Assembly (NCBI GenBank): GCA_009760855.2
Contig: WPIO01000064.1
Location: forward strand, 1,530,001-1,594,000
Length of the DNA: 64,000 nucleotides
DNA from: Cristatella mucedo
Lineage: Eukaryota; Bryozoa; Phylactolaemata; Cristatellidae
Direction of reading: 5' to 3'
The notes under the pieces were generated by a model. The model was not told where the DNA came from. It did not search any database and saw only the letters and a program-made list of their open reading frames with translations. How positions within the stretch are numbered: position 1 is the first letter of the stretch; every line of letters begins with the position of its first letter. This document shows, in pieces, positions 25,901-32,425 of this stretch. A program made the translations under genes and the position numbers.

Positions 25901-26315
25901 TCATCACGTGCCTGCCCATAGCTGTCTGCCGTGCAGTTTTGCACGTGACGACTAGGCCGCCGTCGGTCGGCCGCCGGCATTAGTCGCCACCGCGGCCGTG
26001 CGTCCGCCGAAGCGCACTCATTCTCAGCTGGGCTGCCTGTAGTCTGATTTCCAGTCAGCCCAGCTGGCACTTGGCTGCCATTCGTCGTCTTTGCTATCCT
26101 GCGAAACCGGTCGTCGACTCAGTGGCTTGGATGTTCTCGTGTCAGTGAATCATTCGGCTCTATCGGCGGTTGGTCGGTCTACTAGCTCGCCATGTCGTCC
26201 CTTTCTTTTGCAGCGTCGAGCGATGGAGCGGGCCGCCAAACCGAAGTACGTCGGGCAGCGTTATTACGACACGGCCAATGTTAAGAATCGTAATTACAGC
26301 AGGAAGTCTTCGTGA
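4521..26315 (+). CDS. GNL2: Nucleolar GTP-binding protein 2 (14 coding exons, complete gene)
   Basis: GNL2/NOG2 is a nucleolar GTPase that binds pre-60S ribosomal particles and is needed for late large-subunit maturation and export. Coding exons: 4521-4581, 6320-6410, 6514-6608, 9895-10028, 11163-11261, 11467-11619, 16256-16414, 17629-17742, 19464-19592, 20124-20387, 20979-21092, 24557-about 25172/25189, about 25642-25781, 26214-26315. Exons 1-11 join in compatible phase into 471 residues; the whole protein is about 755 residues, near the 731 of human GNL2. The GTPase motifs occur in circularly permuted order: DARDP (about 224-228), G4 NKCD (254-257), HAS of G5 (281-283), G1 GYPNVGKS (316-323), G2 Thr (about 344), G3 DCPG (360-363). 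The start fits the family N-terminus (MVKSKP), and the C-terminus has the conserved VGxRYYxTxNVKNRN block. Introns hold LINE-A, SINE and microsatellite insertions. The exon 12/13 junction is uncertain; the identification is not. Confidence 0.95.
6085..6180. repeat. (CA)n microsatellite in GNL2 intron 1
   Basis: About 95 bp of CA repeat with two C interruptions at its start, ending 140 bp before exon 2. Confidence 0.95.
6320..6410 (+). CDS. GNL2: GNL2 exon 2
   Basis: Acceptor TTTATAG| and donor AAG|GTGGGT. It encodes the conserved N-terminal [14 protein letters not shown] block followed by a basic [10 protein letters not shown] segment. Confidence 0.92.
6514..6608 (+). CDS. GNL2: GNL2 exon 3
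   Basis: Acceptor TTTTTCTGCAG| and donor TTTG|GTAGGT. It contains [10 protein letters not shown], followed by RRWFG, one of the most conserved stretches of the family. Confidence 0.95.
9080..9365 (+). mobile_element. LINE-A 3' UTR copy in GNL2 intron 3
   Basis: Contains the family 3' UTR: AGTGGGTCCCTGTCATTCGT, GCATGCTGCCACTAACCAT, CATGCTGACCCTGTGCATGT, then CGGAAGTGCCTAGAAAGAGA. The final (ATT)n tail is lost. Confidence 0.85.
9895..10028 (+). CDS. GNL2: GNL2 exon 4
   Basis: Acceptor TTGGCAG| and donor AAG|GTAAGC. It encodes [17 protein letters not shown] and then KDPYKMVM, typical of GNL2, and ends in phase 0. Confidence 0.95.
10291..10385 (-). mobile_element. LINE-A 3' tail fragment (inverted)
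   Basis: A (TAA)n run followed by the inverted tail (CACCCTCAGAGAACTTAAAA). A short 3' fragment in GNL2 intron 4. Confidence 0.75.
11163..11261 (+). CDS. GNL2: GNL2 exon 5
   Basis: Acceptor CTCGTAG| and donor GAG|GTTTGT. It encodes [20 protein letters not shown], matching the family VHxLDTExFExTFGPK motif. The donor is weaker than the others, but the phase 0 joins on both sides and family continuity support it. Confidence 0.88.
11467..11619 (+). CDS. GNL2: GNL2 exon 6
   Basis: Acceptor CACTAG| and donor AAG|GTAATG. It is 51 codons in phase 0 and ends with the conserved [12 protein letters not shown] just before the GTPase domain. Confidence 0.9.
11845..12250 (-). mobile_element. LINE-A 3' copy (inverted), with (AAT)n tail
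   Basis: The plus strand starts with (TAA)n, then ACCCTCAGAGAGCTCAATCT and TTTGGTGCAAAGGAAGCACG. It continues through the 3' UTR into the end of the coding region (minus frame [20 protein letters not shown]). It lies in GNL2 intron 6. Confidence 0.85.
12380..12475 (+). mobile_element. Short reverse-transcriptase fragment of a LINE
   Basis: The frame reads [15 protein letters not shown], similar to the non-LTR RT motif AFDTVDHDILLQRL. Very short and decayed. Confidence 0.4.
12755..13113 (+). mobile_element. LINE-B 3' copy in GNL2 intron 6
   Basis: Matches the end of LINE family [21 protein letters not shown]-like coding, then GTTGGCTACCGAATGCATAC and GGAGATACATTACATTAGCA. An internal deletion removes the segment between the LLHQFQP block and the SFSAVL block. 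Confidence 0.85.
13380..13425. repeat. Tandem duplication of about 21 bp
   Basis: ATCCGCGAGAGTAAAATGCA occurs twice in succession in GNL2 intron 6. Confidence 0.8.
13735..13870 (-). mobile_element. SINE-2/LINE-A-type 3' tail fragment with internal duplication
   Basis: The plus strand reads TTTGTATAGCACCGCAAGAG followed by TTTAATCTCTATCCGTGCGC twice, about 30 bp apart. It matches the inverted shared tail. Confidence 0.55.
13890..14660 (-). mobile_element. LINE-A copy (inverted), C-terminal coding and 3' UTR
   Basis: The minus strand encodes [20 protein letters not shown] and the [12 protein letters not shown] block, then [16 protein letters not shown] and the family 3' UTR with both CATGC...TAACCAT units. 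The frame is broken at several points. It lies in GNL2 intron 6. Confidence 0.9.
15700..15843 (-). mobile_element. SINE family 2 copy (inverted)
   Basis: The minus strand reads GCTGGTTTGGCCCAGTGAGT (box A region), GTGCTTGCCCCGACC, GGGCTTGAGCCCCATGGC (box B), and AAGCGCCTGCATACAGATTA leading to GTTCTCTTAGGGCACTATAC. This is the clearest full-length SINE-2 in the window. Confidence 0.85.
16256..16414 (+). CDS. GNL2: GNL2 exon 7 (DARDP and G4 NKCD)
   Basis: Acceptor TTCTAG| and donor ACG|GTATGC, 53 codons. It starts [19 protein letters not shown] and contains the G4 guanine-specificity motif NKCDLVPTW. That motif lies N-terminal to the P-loop, which is the circular-permutation signature. Confidence 0.97.
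16690..16905 (+). mobile_element. Two tandem LINE-A 3' ends
   Basis: First copy: GAGCAAATGTAAAGTGCCTA, AGTTCTCTGAGGGTGCTTTA and (ATT)n at about 16770-16792. Second copy starts at about 16796 (CCACTAACCATTCGATCGTG) and ends in another (ATT)n at about 16886-16902. Both lie in GNL2 intron 7. Confidence 0.85.
17033..17190 (+). mobile_element. SINE family 1 copy
   Basis: It starts AGCCCAGGAGGTACAGCTGC, has a degraded box B (GTGGTTTGGAATTCTG), then GGCGATCTTTTATTGTCATC, CTGCCGCTATACAAATGAG and a T-rich end. A second partial head follows at 17205-17262. Confidence 0.8.
17629..17742 (+). CDS. GNL2: GNL2 exon 8 (G5)
   Basis: Acceptor CGTTGCAG| and donor AAG|GTGAGT, 38 codons. It encodes [20 protein letters not shown] and then NSFGKG and LLRQFGK, the G5 region of the permuted GTPase. 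Confidence 0.96.
18065..18237 (+). mobile_element. LINE-A 3' UTR copy with (ATT)n
   Basis: Contains GCATGCTGACCCTGTACATG, TAACCATTCGATCGTGCTTC, CTGCAGCAAATGTAAAGTGC and GAGGGCGCTATATCAAATGT followed by ATTATTATT. It lies in GNL2 intron 8. Confidence 0.88.
19240..19315 (-). mobile_element. LINE-A 3' tail fragment (inverted, decayed)
   Basis: TATACCACTCTGAGAGATCT and TTGATCTCTTACTATGCACT resemble the inverted tail. It lies in GNL2 intron 8. Confidence 0.5.
19464..19592 (+). CDS. GNL2: GNL2 exon 9 (P-loop, G1 and G2)
   Basis: Acceptor TTTGTAG| and donor AAG|GTACGC, 43 codons. It encodes [20 protein letters not shown], the Walker A/G1 motif, and ends with APIAGETK holding the G2 threonine. Confidence 0.97.
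19786..19940. repeat. (TC)n microsatellite upstream of GNL2 exon 10
   Basis: Two (CT)n runs (19786-19880 and 19889-19940) separated by CCTCCATG, followed by poly-C. It is an approximately 155-nt pyrimidine tract 180 bp before the exon 10 acceptor. Confidence 0.95.
20014..20137 (+). repeat. 24-bp direct repeat duplicating the exon 10 acceptor around an AT-rich insert
   Basis: GTCGTTCCAGGTTTGGCAAT plus ATGT occurs at 20014-20037 and exactly 100 bp later at 20114-20137. Only the second continues as exon 10; the first runs into a stop after a few codons. The 76 bp between are almost pure A/T. Confidence 0.9.
20124..20387 (+). CDS. GNL2: GNL2 exon 10 (G3 DCPG)
   Basis: Acceptor GTTCCAG| and donor AAG|GTGATC, 88 codons. 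It encodes [20 protein letters not shown] (G3), then the [10 protein letters not shown] segment and [14 protein letters not shown]. The acceptor and first 14 exon bases are duplicated 100 bp upstream (20014-20037). Confidence 0.97.
20979..21092 (+). CDS. GNL2: GNL2 exon 11
   Basis: Acceptor TTCTCTAG| and donor CCG|GTAAGG, 38 codons. It encodes [20 protein letters not shown] and IPYFVRPP, the conserved end of the GTPase core. Confidence 0.95.
21686..21862 (+). mobile_element. SINE family 1 copy (best box B)
   Basis: GTGATGGCACACTAGGTAAG (box A region), GTGGGTTCGAATCCTTCG (near-consensus box B), GGGCGATCCTTTATCGCC, GGTGGTGATAGCCGTAAAGG, GCCATACAAAAGAGGCTGTT, then an ATTT-rich tail. It lies in GNL2 intron 11. 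Confidence 0.9.
22730..24165 (+). mobile_element. LINE-A, longest copy: CR1/L2-like reverse transcriptase and 3' UTR
   Basis: Non-LTR retrotransposon copy truncated at its 5' end within the RT. Its long open frame (about 22745-23932) encodes [42 protein letters not shown] and [12 protein letters not shown] (the RT active-site YADD), then the C-terminal [12 protein letters not shown] and [17 protein letters not shown] segments. The 3' UTR has the CATGCTGCCACTAACCA repeats and ends AAAGCGCCTAGAAAGAG...GAGGGCGCTGTATCAAGTG(TTATT)n. No endonuclease domain is present. It is inserted in sense orientation in GNL2 intron 11. The RT catalytic motif is intact, but no complete element is present. Confidence 0.95.
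24557..25189 (+). CDS. GNL2: GNL2 exon 12 (acidic, low-complexity C-terminal region)
   Basis: The acceptor is TTTTTCAG|. The exon encodes an Ala/Glu/Ser-rich tail with a short Gln run and the conserved [19 protein letters not shown] block seen before the acidic stretch of GNL2. The 3' border is uncertain: donor candidates lie after 25172 (phase 1) or 25189 (phase 0), and a LINE-A tail begins at about 25200. Third positions are markedly GC-rich. Confidence 0.8.
25200..25385 (+). mobile_element. LINE-A 3' UTR copy in GNL2 intron 12
   Basis: GCATGCTGACCCTGTGCATG, CACCCCTAACCATATTATTC, TTTGCAGCAAATGTAAAGCG, TCTCTGAGGGCGCTTTATCA, then (ATT)n. It starts just after the probable exon 12 donor. Confidence 0.9.
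25642..25781 (+). CDS. GNL2: GNL2 exon 13 (basic region), start approximate
   Basis: The donor CAG|GTGCTT at 25781 joins in phase 0 to the last exon and restores PRLTAKQ-RRAMER, parallel to the PRALTSKERRRA of other GNL2 proteins. The basic QKRRSLKGQ segment precedes it. Acceptor candidates are the two overlapping TAGs ending at 25638 and 25641. Confidence 0.65.
26214..26315 (+). CDS. GNL2: GNL2 exon 14 (stop codon)
   Basis: Acceptor CTTTTGCAG|. It encodes [20 protein letters not shown] and [13 protein letters not shown], then TGA. This is the conserved extreme C-terminus. No clear AATAAA was seen in the next few hundred bases. Confidence 0.92.
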   Translation, partial: RRAMERAAKPKYVGQRYYDTANVKNRNYSRKSS

Positions 26316-27775
26316 AACGATCCAACGAGCAGGCACGCCTTCGACACCGATCCTAGCTGCTGTGCTGCGAGGGTTTCCTCGTGTTCGTCTTCCAATGTTG
26401 ACTCAGTGCATTTGCGACTATTTGATATAGAACTATTCATCAACAGTTGCCACCAGTGTTAGTTGGTGGAGTGCATGCCACCGCTGGAGTAATTTTGCAG
26501 CTCTTCTAATTGAAGTCCACACATTGCATGTGGCTTCGTCTGTGTGCTGACGCTGCACTTGTGCAAGACTGATAAACCGTTATTAATAGAACTATAGTGT
26601 AACCAGATGCTTTGTGCATAGCTTTGGTAAAGACTGCATTTAGCCAACTTGACACAAAGAAGGTGCTTGTATGTGAGATGAGGCAGACGGAAGCTATCGT
26701 TTCTTTTTGGTCTGAATACCAGGTATTTTGCTATGTGCTGCCTCAAAGATGAGGCACATGCGCCTTTGCACGCGAGTTCAAAACTGTTGGCTGGCCAAGG
26801 ATGCTTACCGTTTGAGGAAATCATGCCTACTTCACGTGCGATCGTCCCGCCACGTGGGCACCTTCACCGTACATCGTATGCACCCCATCTGAAATGTATT
26901 TGGACTGCTAAGAGTTACACGCACTGGCCACCTTGCCACATTCTCGATTATTCTGAAATGCAAGGATGTGCGGCTTCTTTGCTCACTAGTGTTATAGCGC
27001 GTATTAATAATAATAATAATGCACTTGATAGTAATCACTAGCGACGAGGCAGGTTTGCCTGAAATGCTCGGCGGAAAAAGCACAACATTCCATCAGATTC
27101 CAATGGAGTCGGCCGGGTTTTGGCGGCAGCTTTATCGCAGAGCTGTGAGTGCAGCAGAGTGAGTCGTACGCTCGATCCCTCCACCGAGGCAGCAGTGCCC
27201 AGCCGATCTGAGCATTCGAGCGGACCGCCTGGGCAGGTGAGAAAGAAATCAAATTTCGTACTGCTGCAATGTTCTAAAAACGGAATCGTGTACCGATTGT
27301 GGTCTGGTATGAGGTGCCACTCGGATGCTGCACGCTGGCACACCGACTTTGATATGTGGCTTAGCCACCAGCACTCGATGGGCCGGGCACTTTTTAGAAA
27401 GGGCTAGCTAGGCTGTCCTCTGAAGGTCGGGGGGGGGGGGGTGAGCGAACCGGAAAACAGTGGCAACCGGCAAGGCGTTACGACGTGGAAAAGGGGGTGG
27501 AGGGAAGCTGTGTCCTGTTGCACCGAGCGCATTTGAAATATATGTCTGCTAGAGCTTCGGTGTTAGCGTGTCGTCGCTTTCGTGCCGTTGGAGAGCATCA
27601 AACTTTGCCGATGACCTGCGGACGCTATTCACTTGAATTTCTACAGTCAAAAGAACAAATTAAGCCATTTACGAAAAGGCCATGCGGTTTTGTGGTGCTT
27701 CACCAGCAGCGGTTGCACAATGACACCTGCCAAACCCAGCCTAATAGCTGACTTAACTACCTCATTTATATAGCG
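26316..27775. other. GNL2 3' flank, no further gene recognised
   Basis: Presumed 3' UTR and intergenic DNA. An ATTAATAATAATAATGCACTTGATA remnant near 27000-27035 resembles an inverted LINE-A tail end. Nothing else was recognised. Confidence 0.4.
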
Positions 27776-27866
27776 GTAGAATCATTTGTATGGCGCCCTA
27801 AGGGAACTTAATCCCTTTCCGGGTGCATCGCATATGCCACAGGGCACGCTACGACCTCGGTTTTAT
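27776..27866 (-). mobile_element. SINE family 2 copy, partial (inverted)
   Basis: The plus strand reads TTTGTATGGCGCCCTAAGGG, CTTAATCCCTTTCCGGGTGC, then ATATGCCACAGGGC...CGACCTCGG. This is the inverted shared tail plus part of the tRNA-like head. Confidence 0.7.
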
Positions 27867-29079
27867 GGCTGGATCTGGGCTCGGAGAGGCGCCCAGCAGC
27901 CGGCCGTTGCCTGTCAGGTCGCCGAGACTTCCTCACGACATCAATTCGGCCTTTACTCGCAGTTACAAAGAGCTACCTCAGGCTACTTGTGGCTGAAGCG
28001 ATCCTTAGCCGGCACATTTGCATCCAATGCTAAATGACGTGTCGCTGAATCATTCTTGCCCAATGGCAAGCTTAAGTCAGTGGCCTCTACTTTTTAGGGC
28101 GTCAAAATGGACGCTAGAGGGAAGCTAGAGGCACGAGATACTGGAAAGTTGATGCGGGTCTCGATGGCCAACTCTTCTGGAGCCATACCGACCACGACGA
28201 CAGGCACAGCTATTGTAGGAAGTCAATTTTTGCCGGGAAGCCGCCATTTCCCTTAGCAGGCAGTTGCTTCTGAAACGTTGGAATGCGACATTGGCCAGAT
28301 TGCCATGGCCCAGGAGATTGTTAGCGGCTCTTCATTTGTAAACCATGGGCGCTAAATATGCCATAATCTAGAGCTTAGACGTATAGGTGGACATCTAGAG
28401 TGACAGTTCGTCACCTGGACTTTGGTCGTCGAACTAGTTAGCTGCACGCACTATGGCTGCATGCAGTGCACGCGTGCCTCTGCGTGGCTTCGCGAAACAG
28501 ACGACTCCGCGCATGAGAATATCGGATAGAGGAGCACTCCGCTTATAGAAATAGCAGTTTCGCGTCCCAGATTAACTTAAGCAATAGTCTCTATTTCGCA
28601 TATGGGAATAAATACTCCGCATATAAGAATGGCCATTTGTCGGCCCGAGCGTATTCTGTGTGGAGCCAACTGTACGCAGCTCTACGTTAGCGGGGAGTTG
28701 CCGAGAAGGCTCCTAGGAGATCCTAGGGCGCTCACGATCGCTGTCATGCTCTGCTACTTGCATGGCGTGCCACTTGTAGCGGTGCAGCGACTTCCAGACT
28801 CGCTGTAGCCGTCGTGCTGCGAGAATCCAGCTCCACGTGTGCTGGTGCCTCCAAGGACTATGGCCAGTGTCTGTTGTGGTTTTGAGGTCAAGGACAAGGA
28901 GTTCGTTCGCAAGCCGCCACTGCAAATCAACCCAATGGCCGCCGTCTACTAGCGAGACGATTGAAACCAGTGTTTGTGCTAACGCACAATGCGTATTCTC
29001 CTGCTTTGTTTGAACGGACGAAGCAGCCAAATACAATTTTAAGGATATATAAAAAAATATAATGCATGGATAGTATGGA
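27866..29079. other. No recognisable feature
   Basis: No exon, RNA or known repeat was recognised between the SINE-2 remnant and the tRNA-Pro gene. Confidence 0.35.
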
Positions 29080-29151
29080 GGCCTGTTGGTCTAGGGGTAT
29101 GATTCTTGCTTCGGGAGCAAGAGGTCCCGGGTTCAAATCCCGGACAGGCCC
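29080..29151 (+). tRNA. tRNA-Pro (anticodon CGG)
   Basis: This is a 72-nt cloverleaf: a 7-bp acceptor stem (GGCCTGT with ACAGGCC), box A TGGTCTAGGGG, an anticodon arm TTGC-TTCGGGA-GCAA giving anticodon CGG, and box B GGTTCAAATCC. It closely matches animal tRNA-Pro, including the TGGTCTAGGGGTATGATTCT D-arm region. An eight-T run starts four bases after the gene and acts as pol III terminator. It has no intron and no SINE tail, so it looks like a true gene rather than a SINE head. Confidence 0.95.
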
Positions 29152-29154
29152 GTC

Positions 29155-29162
29155 TTTTTTTT
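29155..29162 (+). terminator. RNA polymerase III terminator of tRNA-Pro
   Basis: A run of eight T residues directly downstream of the tRNA 3' end. Confidence 0.8.
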
Positions 29163-29224
29163 CAGGACACATTTCACTGAAATATTGTGTGCTCTGCCCT
29201 ATAGTGACCTTAGTCTTGGTTATC

Positions 29225-29430
29225 GCATCCGCTCTATAGTCAAGTCTGCCTACTTTTGGCTACGCAACATTTCACTACCAAAGGTCTGCTTAGGCAGGGA
29301 AACCATGTAGAATTTGGTCCACTCATTTGCTGCATTGAGCTTCGACATCTGTAACTCATAGTTTGCTGGTCTACCGGCCTGTGCAATGAAGCACTTGAAG
29401 TTGGTGCAGAGTTCTGCAGCTATGCTTGTT
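29225..29430 (+). mobile_element. LINE-A coding fragment
   Basis: Decayed copy of the [10 protein letters not shown]...[21 protein letters not shown] coding segment, ending at the TATGCTTGT (ARLVC) codons. Confidence 0.8.
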
Positions 29431-29432
29431 AT

Positions 29433-29690
29433 AATAATAATATTGCACTTGATAAAGCGCCCTCAGAGAACTTAATCTCTTTCTAGGCGCTTTACATTTG
29501 CTGCAAAGTGATACGCAATAGAATAGTAAGTAAAATCATGCTTGAAAAACAAACAAAATGAATAACATGGTTAGGGGTTACATGCACTGGGTCAGCATGC
29601 AAATGTGGTTAGTGGCAGCATGAACAGTGTCAGCACGCATAAGCATTGTTAATGATGTTATGTCTGAACGCAGCGACTTATAAAAAGATA
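29433..29690 (-). mobile_element. LINE-A 3' UTR copy (inverted, faces the preceding fragment)
   Basis: Starts ATAATAATATTGCACTTGAT, then AGCGCCCTCAGAGAACTTAA, ATGGTTAGGGGTTACATGCA and GTTAGTGGCAGCATGAACAG. It lies immediately after a sense LINE-A fragment, giving an inverted arrangement. Confidence 0.88.
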
Positions 29691-29896
29691 CTGTACACAT
29701 TTTCTCACATTTTGGGAACCCTTAAGCCCTCACATATCTGCGTGGTAGACATGTGATATAAAACGATTTTAAAACCAAGCTTTGCGTCCAAAATACCGCA
29801 TCCAATCACTTTGAAAGAGCAGGGTTGCTTAAAACTAAGCATGACTGCAGTATCTTTATTTAAGCAGGACCGAATTTCAGGAATGGTACATGCCGC

Positions 29897-30047
29897 GCTG
29901 GTTTGGCTTAATGGTGATGGTGCTTGCCGCGACCAAGGGCAAGGTGAACGTATTTCATGACCGAGGTCCTAGGTTCGAGCCCCGTGGCACACGTTAAGTG
30001 GCTGAAAAGGGATTATGTTATTTTAGGGTGCTAGCTAAATAAATACA
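29897..30047 (+). mobile_element. SINE family 2 copy (sense)
   Basis: GCTGGTTTGGCTTAATGGTG, GGTGCTTGCCGCGACCAAG, AGGTTCGAGCCCCGTGGCAC (box B), then a diverged tail GGGATTATGTTATTTTAGGG ending in TA-rich sequence. It is followed by a short inverted LINE-A fragment at about 30060-30120 (TAGCTAAAAGTAGGCAGAGT). Confidence 0.75.
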
Positions 30048-30444
30048 TTAAATATATTTTTTAGCTAAAAGTAGGCAGAGTTGACCGATGTTGATGTGGT
30101 CATCTAGATAGAGAAAGGTCACTACGCAACAGGACACCAGAATTTCGAAGGAATAGGTTGGAGAAAATGATACTGGTAACAATGCCCGAGAACATGCTTT
30201 CTCTCGAGCAGAAGGCGTGAGGCTTAGGCTGCCTAGGTTCACTCGTTCAACGGAATGCACAGTTGAGTCAACTTGAAGAAGCGTAAGGAGGGCGCAGGGG
30301 GTGGGGGTCTGTAGGATATCTACGCGCGTAGCAGGGCTGCCGCTCGGTACGCTCCAGCAAACCTCGCCGAAAGTCGCTCCCGTAGCCGCATTCTTTGATG
30401 TTCGTAAGCGAACCCTTCGTGGTGCTGGTTTTTGCCTGTTTTCC

Positions 30445-30657
<213 letters not shown>

Positions 30658-30798
30658 ACCCCCAGGCCTAGAGAGATATTCTTGAGGCTTCTCTCCTGCT
30701 TTGACGACATCTAAAAAGAAGCTTAAAACACGCCTGTTTATCGTTGGCTGAATCCGCTTTAAAGCCATTGCGCCGTGTGGTTTCAACCTTGACCCGAA

Positions 30799-32425
30799 GC
30801 AGCACCGGTTGATTCAGGACACCACGTCAATTTTTTGTAGCCATAGACCACTATTGATTGGCTGGATGTCACGTGTACCTGGGTCGCTTCAGCTACGGCT
30901 TATCGAAAGTGTTCCGGAAGAGATCTGTCTGCTGCCTTCAACACCATTGATCACGAAGTTCTGCTTGAACGATTGAGGACAACGATCGGTCTGGCAGACG
31001 AAGCACTGGCGTGGTTTAAATCATACTTGTCTGATCGTGTTCAATCCGTGTCGTGTGGGGGTCAGGTCTCAGACATGAGAAGGGTCACCTGTGGAGTCCC
31101 TCAAGGGTCTGTACTCGGTCCCTTGCTGTTCTCCATTTATACACAACCTCTGGGAAAAGTGATTAAGGCCCATGGAATAGGATATCACTTCTATGCTGAC
31201 GATACTCAGTTGTATTTGTCATTTAAGCCGTCGGAATCTGCTGCAGCAACTGAGAAACTGAATGCTTGCCTTGCCGATATTCGATCCTGGATGTCGGAAA
31301 ACTTCCTGAAATTAAATGACGATAAAACCGAACTGCTTCTCATAGGACACCCTAAGCGTGTGGCTGGATTAAAAGGCTTTGCTCTTCTAATAGGTGATGC
31401 TATTGTGCGACCTTCACCACGTGCTCGTAATCAAGGTGTCGTGTTCGACAGCTGCCTCAATTTCAAAAGCTTCATTCAGAAGACTGCCTCTACAGCTAGC
31501 CATCACATCCGATCCATATCCAAGATTAGAAGCTGTCTCCCACAGTGGCTTGTAAAAAATTTAACTAGCTCTTTAGTTCTGTCTCGGCTTGATTATTGTA
31601 ATTCCCTTTTGGCTGGGCTACCAAAGAAAGCTATTATGCCACTACAGCGGACTATGAATATGGCTGCAAGGCTGGTCTTCAAGTCCCAGCGGTTTGAGCA
31701 CGTGTCACCTCTGCTGAAAGAGCTAGGATGGTTGCCGGTTGAGCAAAGGATACAGAGCAAAGTTCTTACGCTGACCCACAAGGCCCGCCACGGCTTGGCT
31801 CCTTCGTACCTAGCTGAACTGCTGCATCAGTTTCAGCCTGTTCGCGCCCTCAGGTCCTGTGTGGACAATCAATTAGCTGTCCCATTCCTCCGCCTAAAGA
31901 CCGTTGGCGACAGAAGCTTTAGCTCTGCAGGTCCTAGACTGTGGAACTCGCTTCCACAATTCTTACGCAACGACAACTACTCTCCAGTTGCCGACTATGG
32001 CACATCTTTTTCAGCGGTCCTGAGCTGCTATTTCCATGCTACTCACTACCTCAACTTCTCTCCTGACTCTGCTATGCTTCCCACTTTCTCTTTGTTTGTG
32101 TGAGACGAAGTCTGTTGGCTACCGAATGCGTACCGAAAGCCGCTTAGGCTGTGAGTGCGCTATACAAAACTCTCCTGCGTAACACCCACATGGTCTTTAT
32201 GACTTTGTGGAGTTACTGACGGAGATACATTACATTACATTACAAGAGAAGCCAGTTGTATTGAGACTATTGTGCATGATTGCTTTCTCGGCCAATGGTG
32301 GTAGTTTAGGACTACTATAAATTGAACCTGTTTGTCGCCTACTCCTTTGTTCGTATTTGCTAGGGTTCACGTTCTATTCGCCGGCTGCGTTATTAAACAT
32401 CGCAATTTTCTCAACCATTGACTAG
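30799..32425 (+). mobile_element. 5' LTR of a Ty1/copia relic, split by a LINE-B insertion
   Basis: 30799-30923 and 32244-32425 together match 35242-35590. Shared anchors include GCAGCACCGG, GATTGGCTGGA.GTCACGTGTAC, CTACTATA.ATTGAACCT and GTTATTAAA.ATC. The break contains a 1.3-kb LINE-B flanked by AAGAGA on both sides. The copia gag-like frame begins just after. Confidence 0.75.
30924..32243 (+). mobile_element. LINE-B copy, 5'-truncated, with target-site duplication
   Basis: CR1/L2-like RT starting at the [13 protein letters not shown] motif, then [48 protein letters not shown] and the C-terminal [29 protein letters not shown] region. The frame is open from about 30973 to 32103. The 3' UTR has GTTGGCTACCGAATGCGTAC and ends in (ATTAC)n. 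The 6-bp duplication AAGAGA (30918-30923 and 32244-32249) marks insertion into the copia LTR. Confidence 0.95.
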
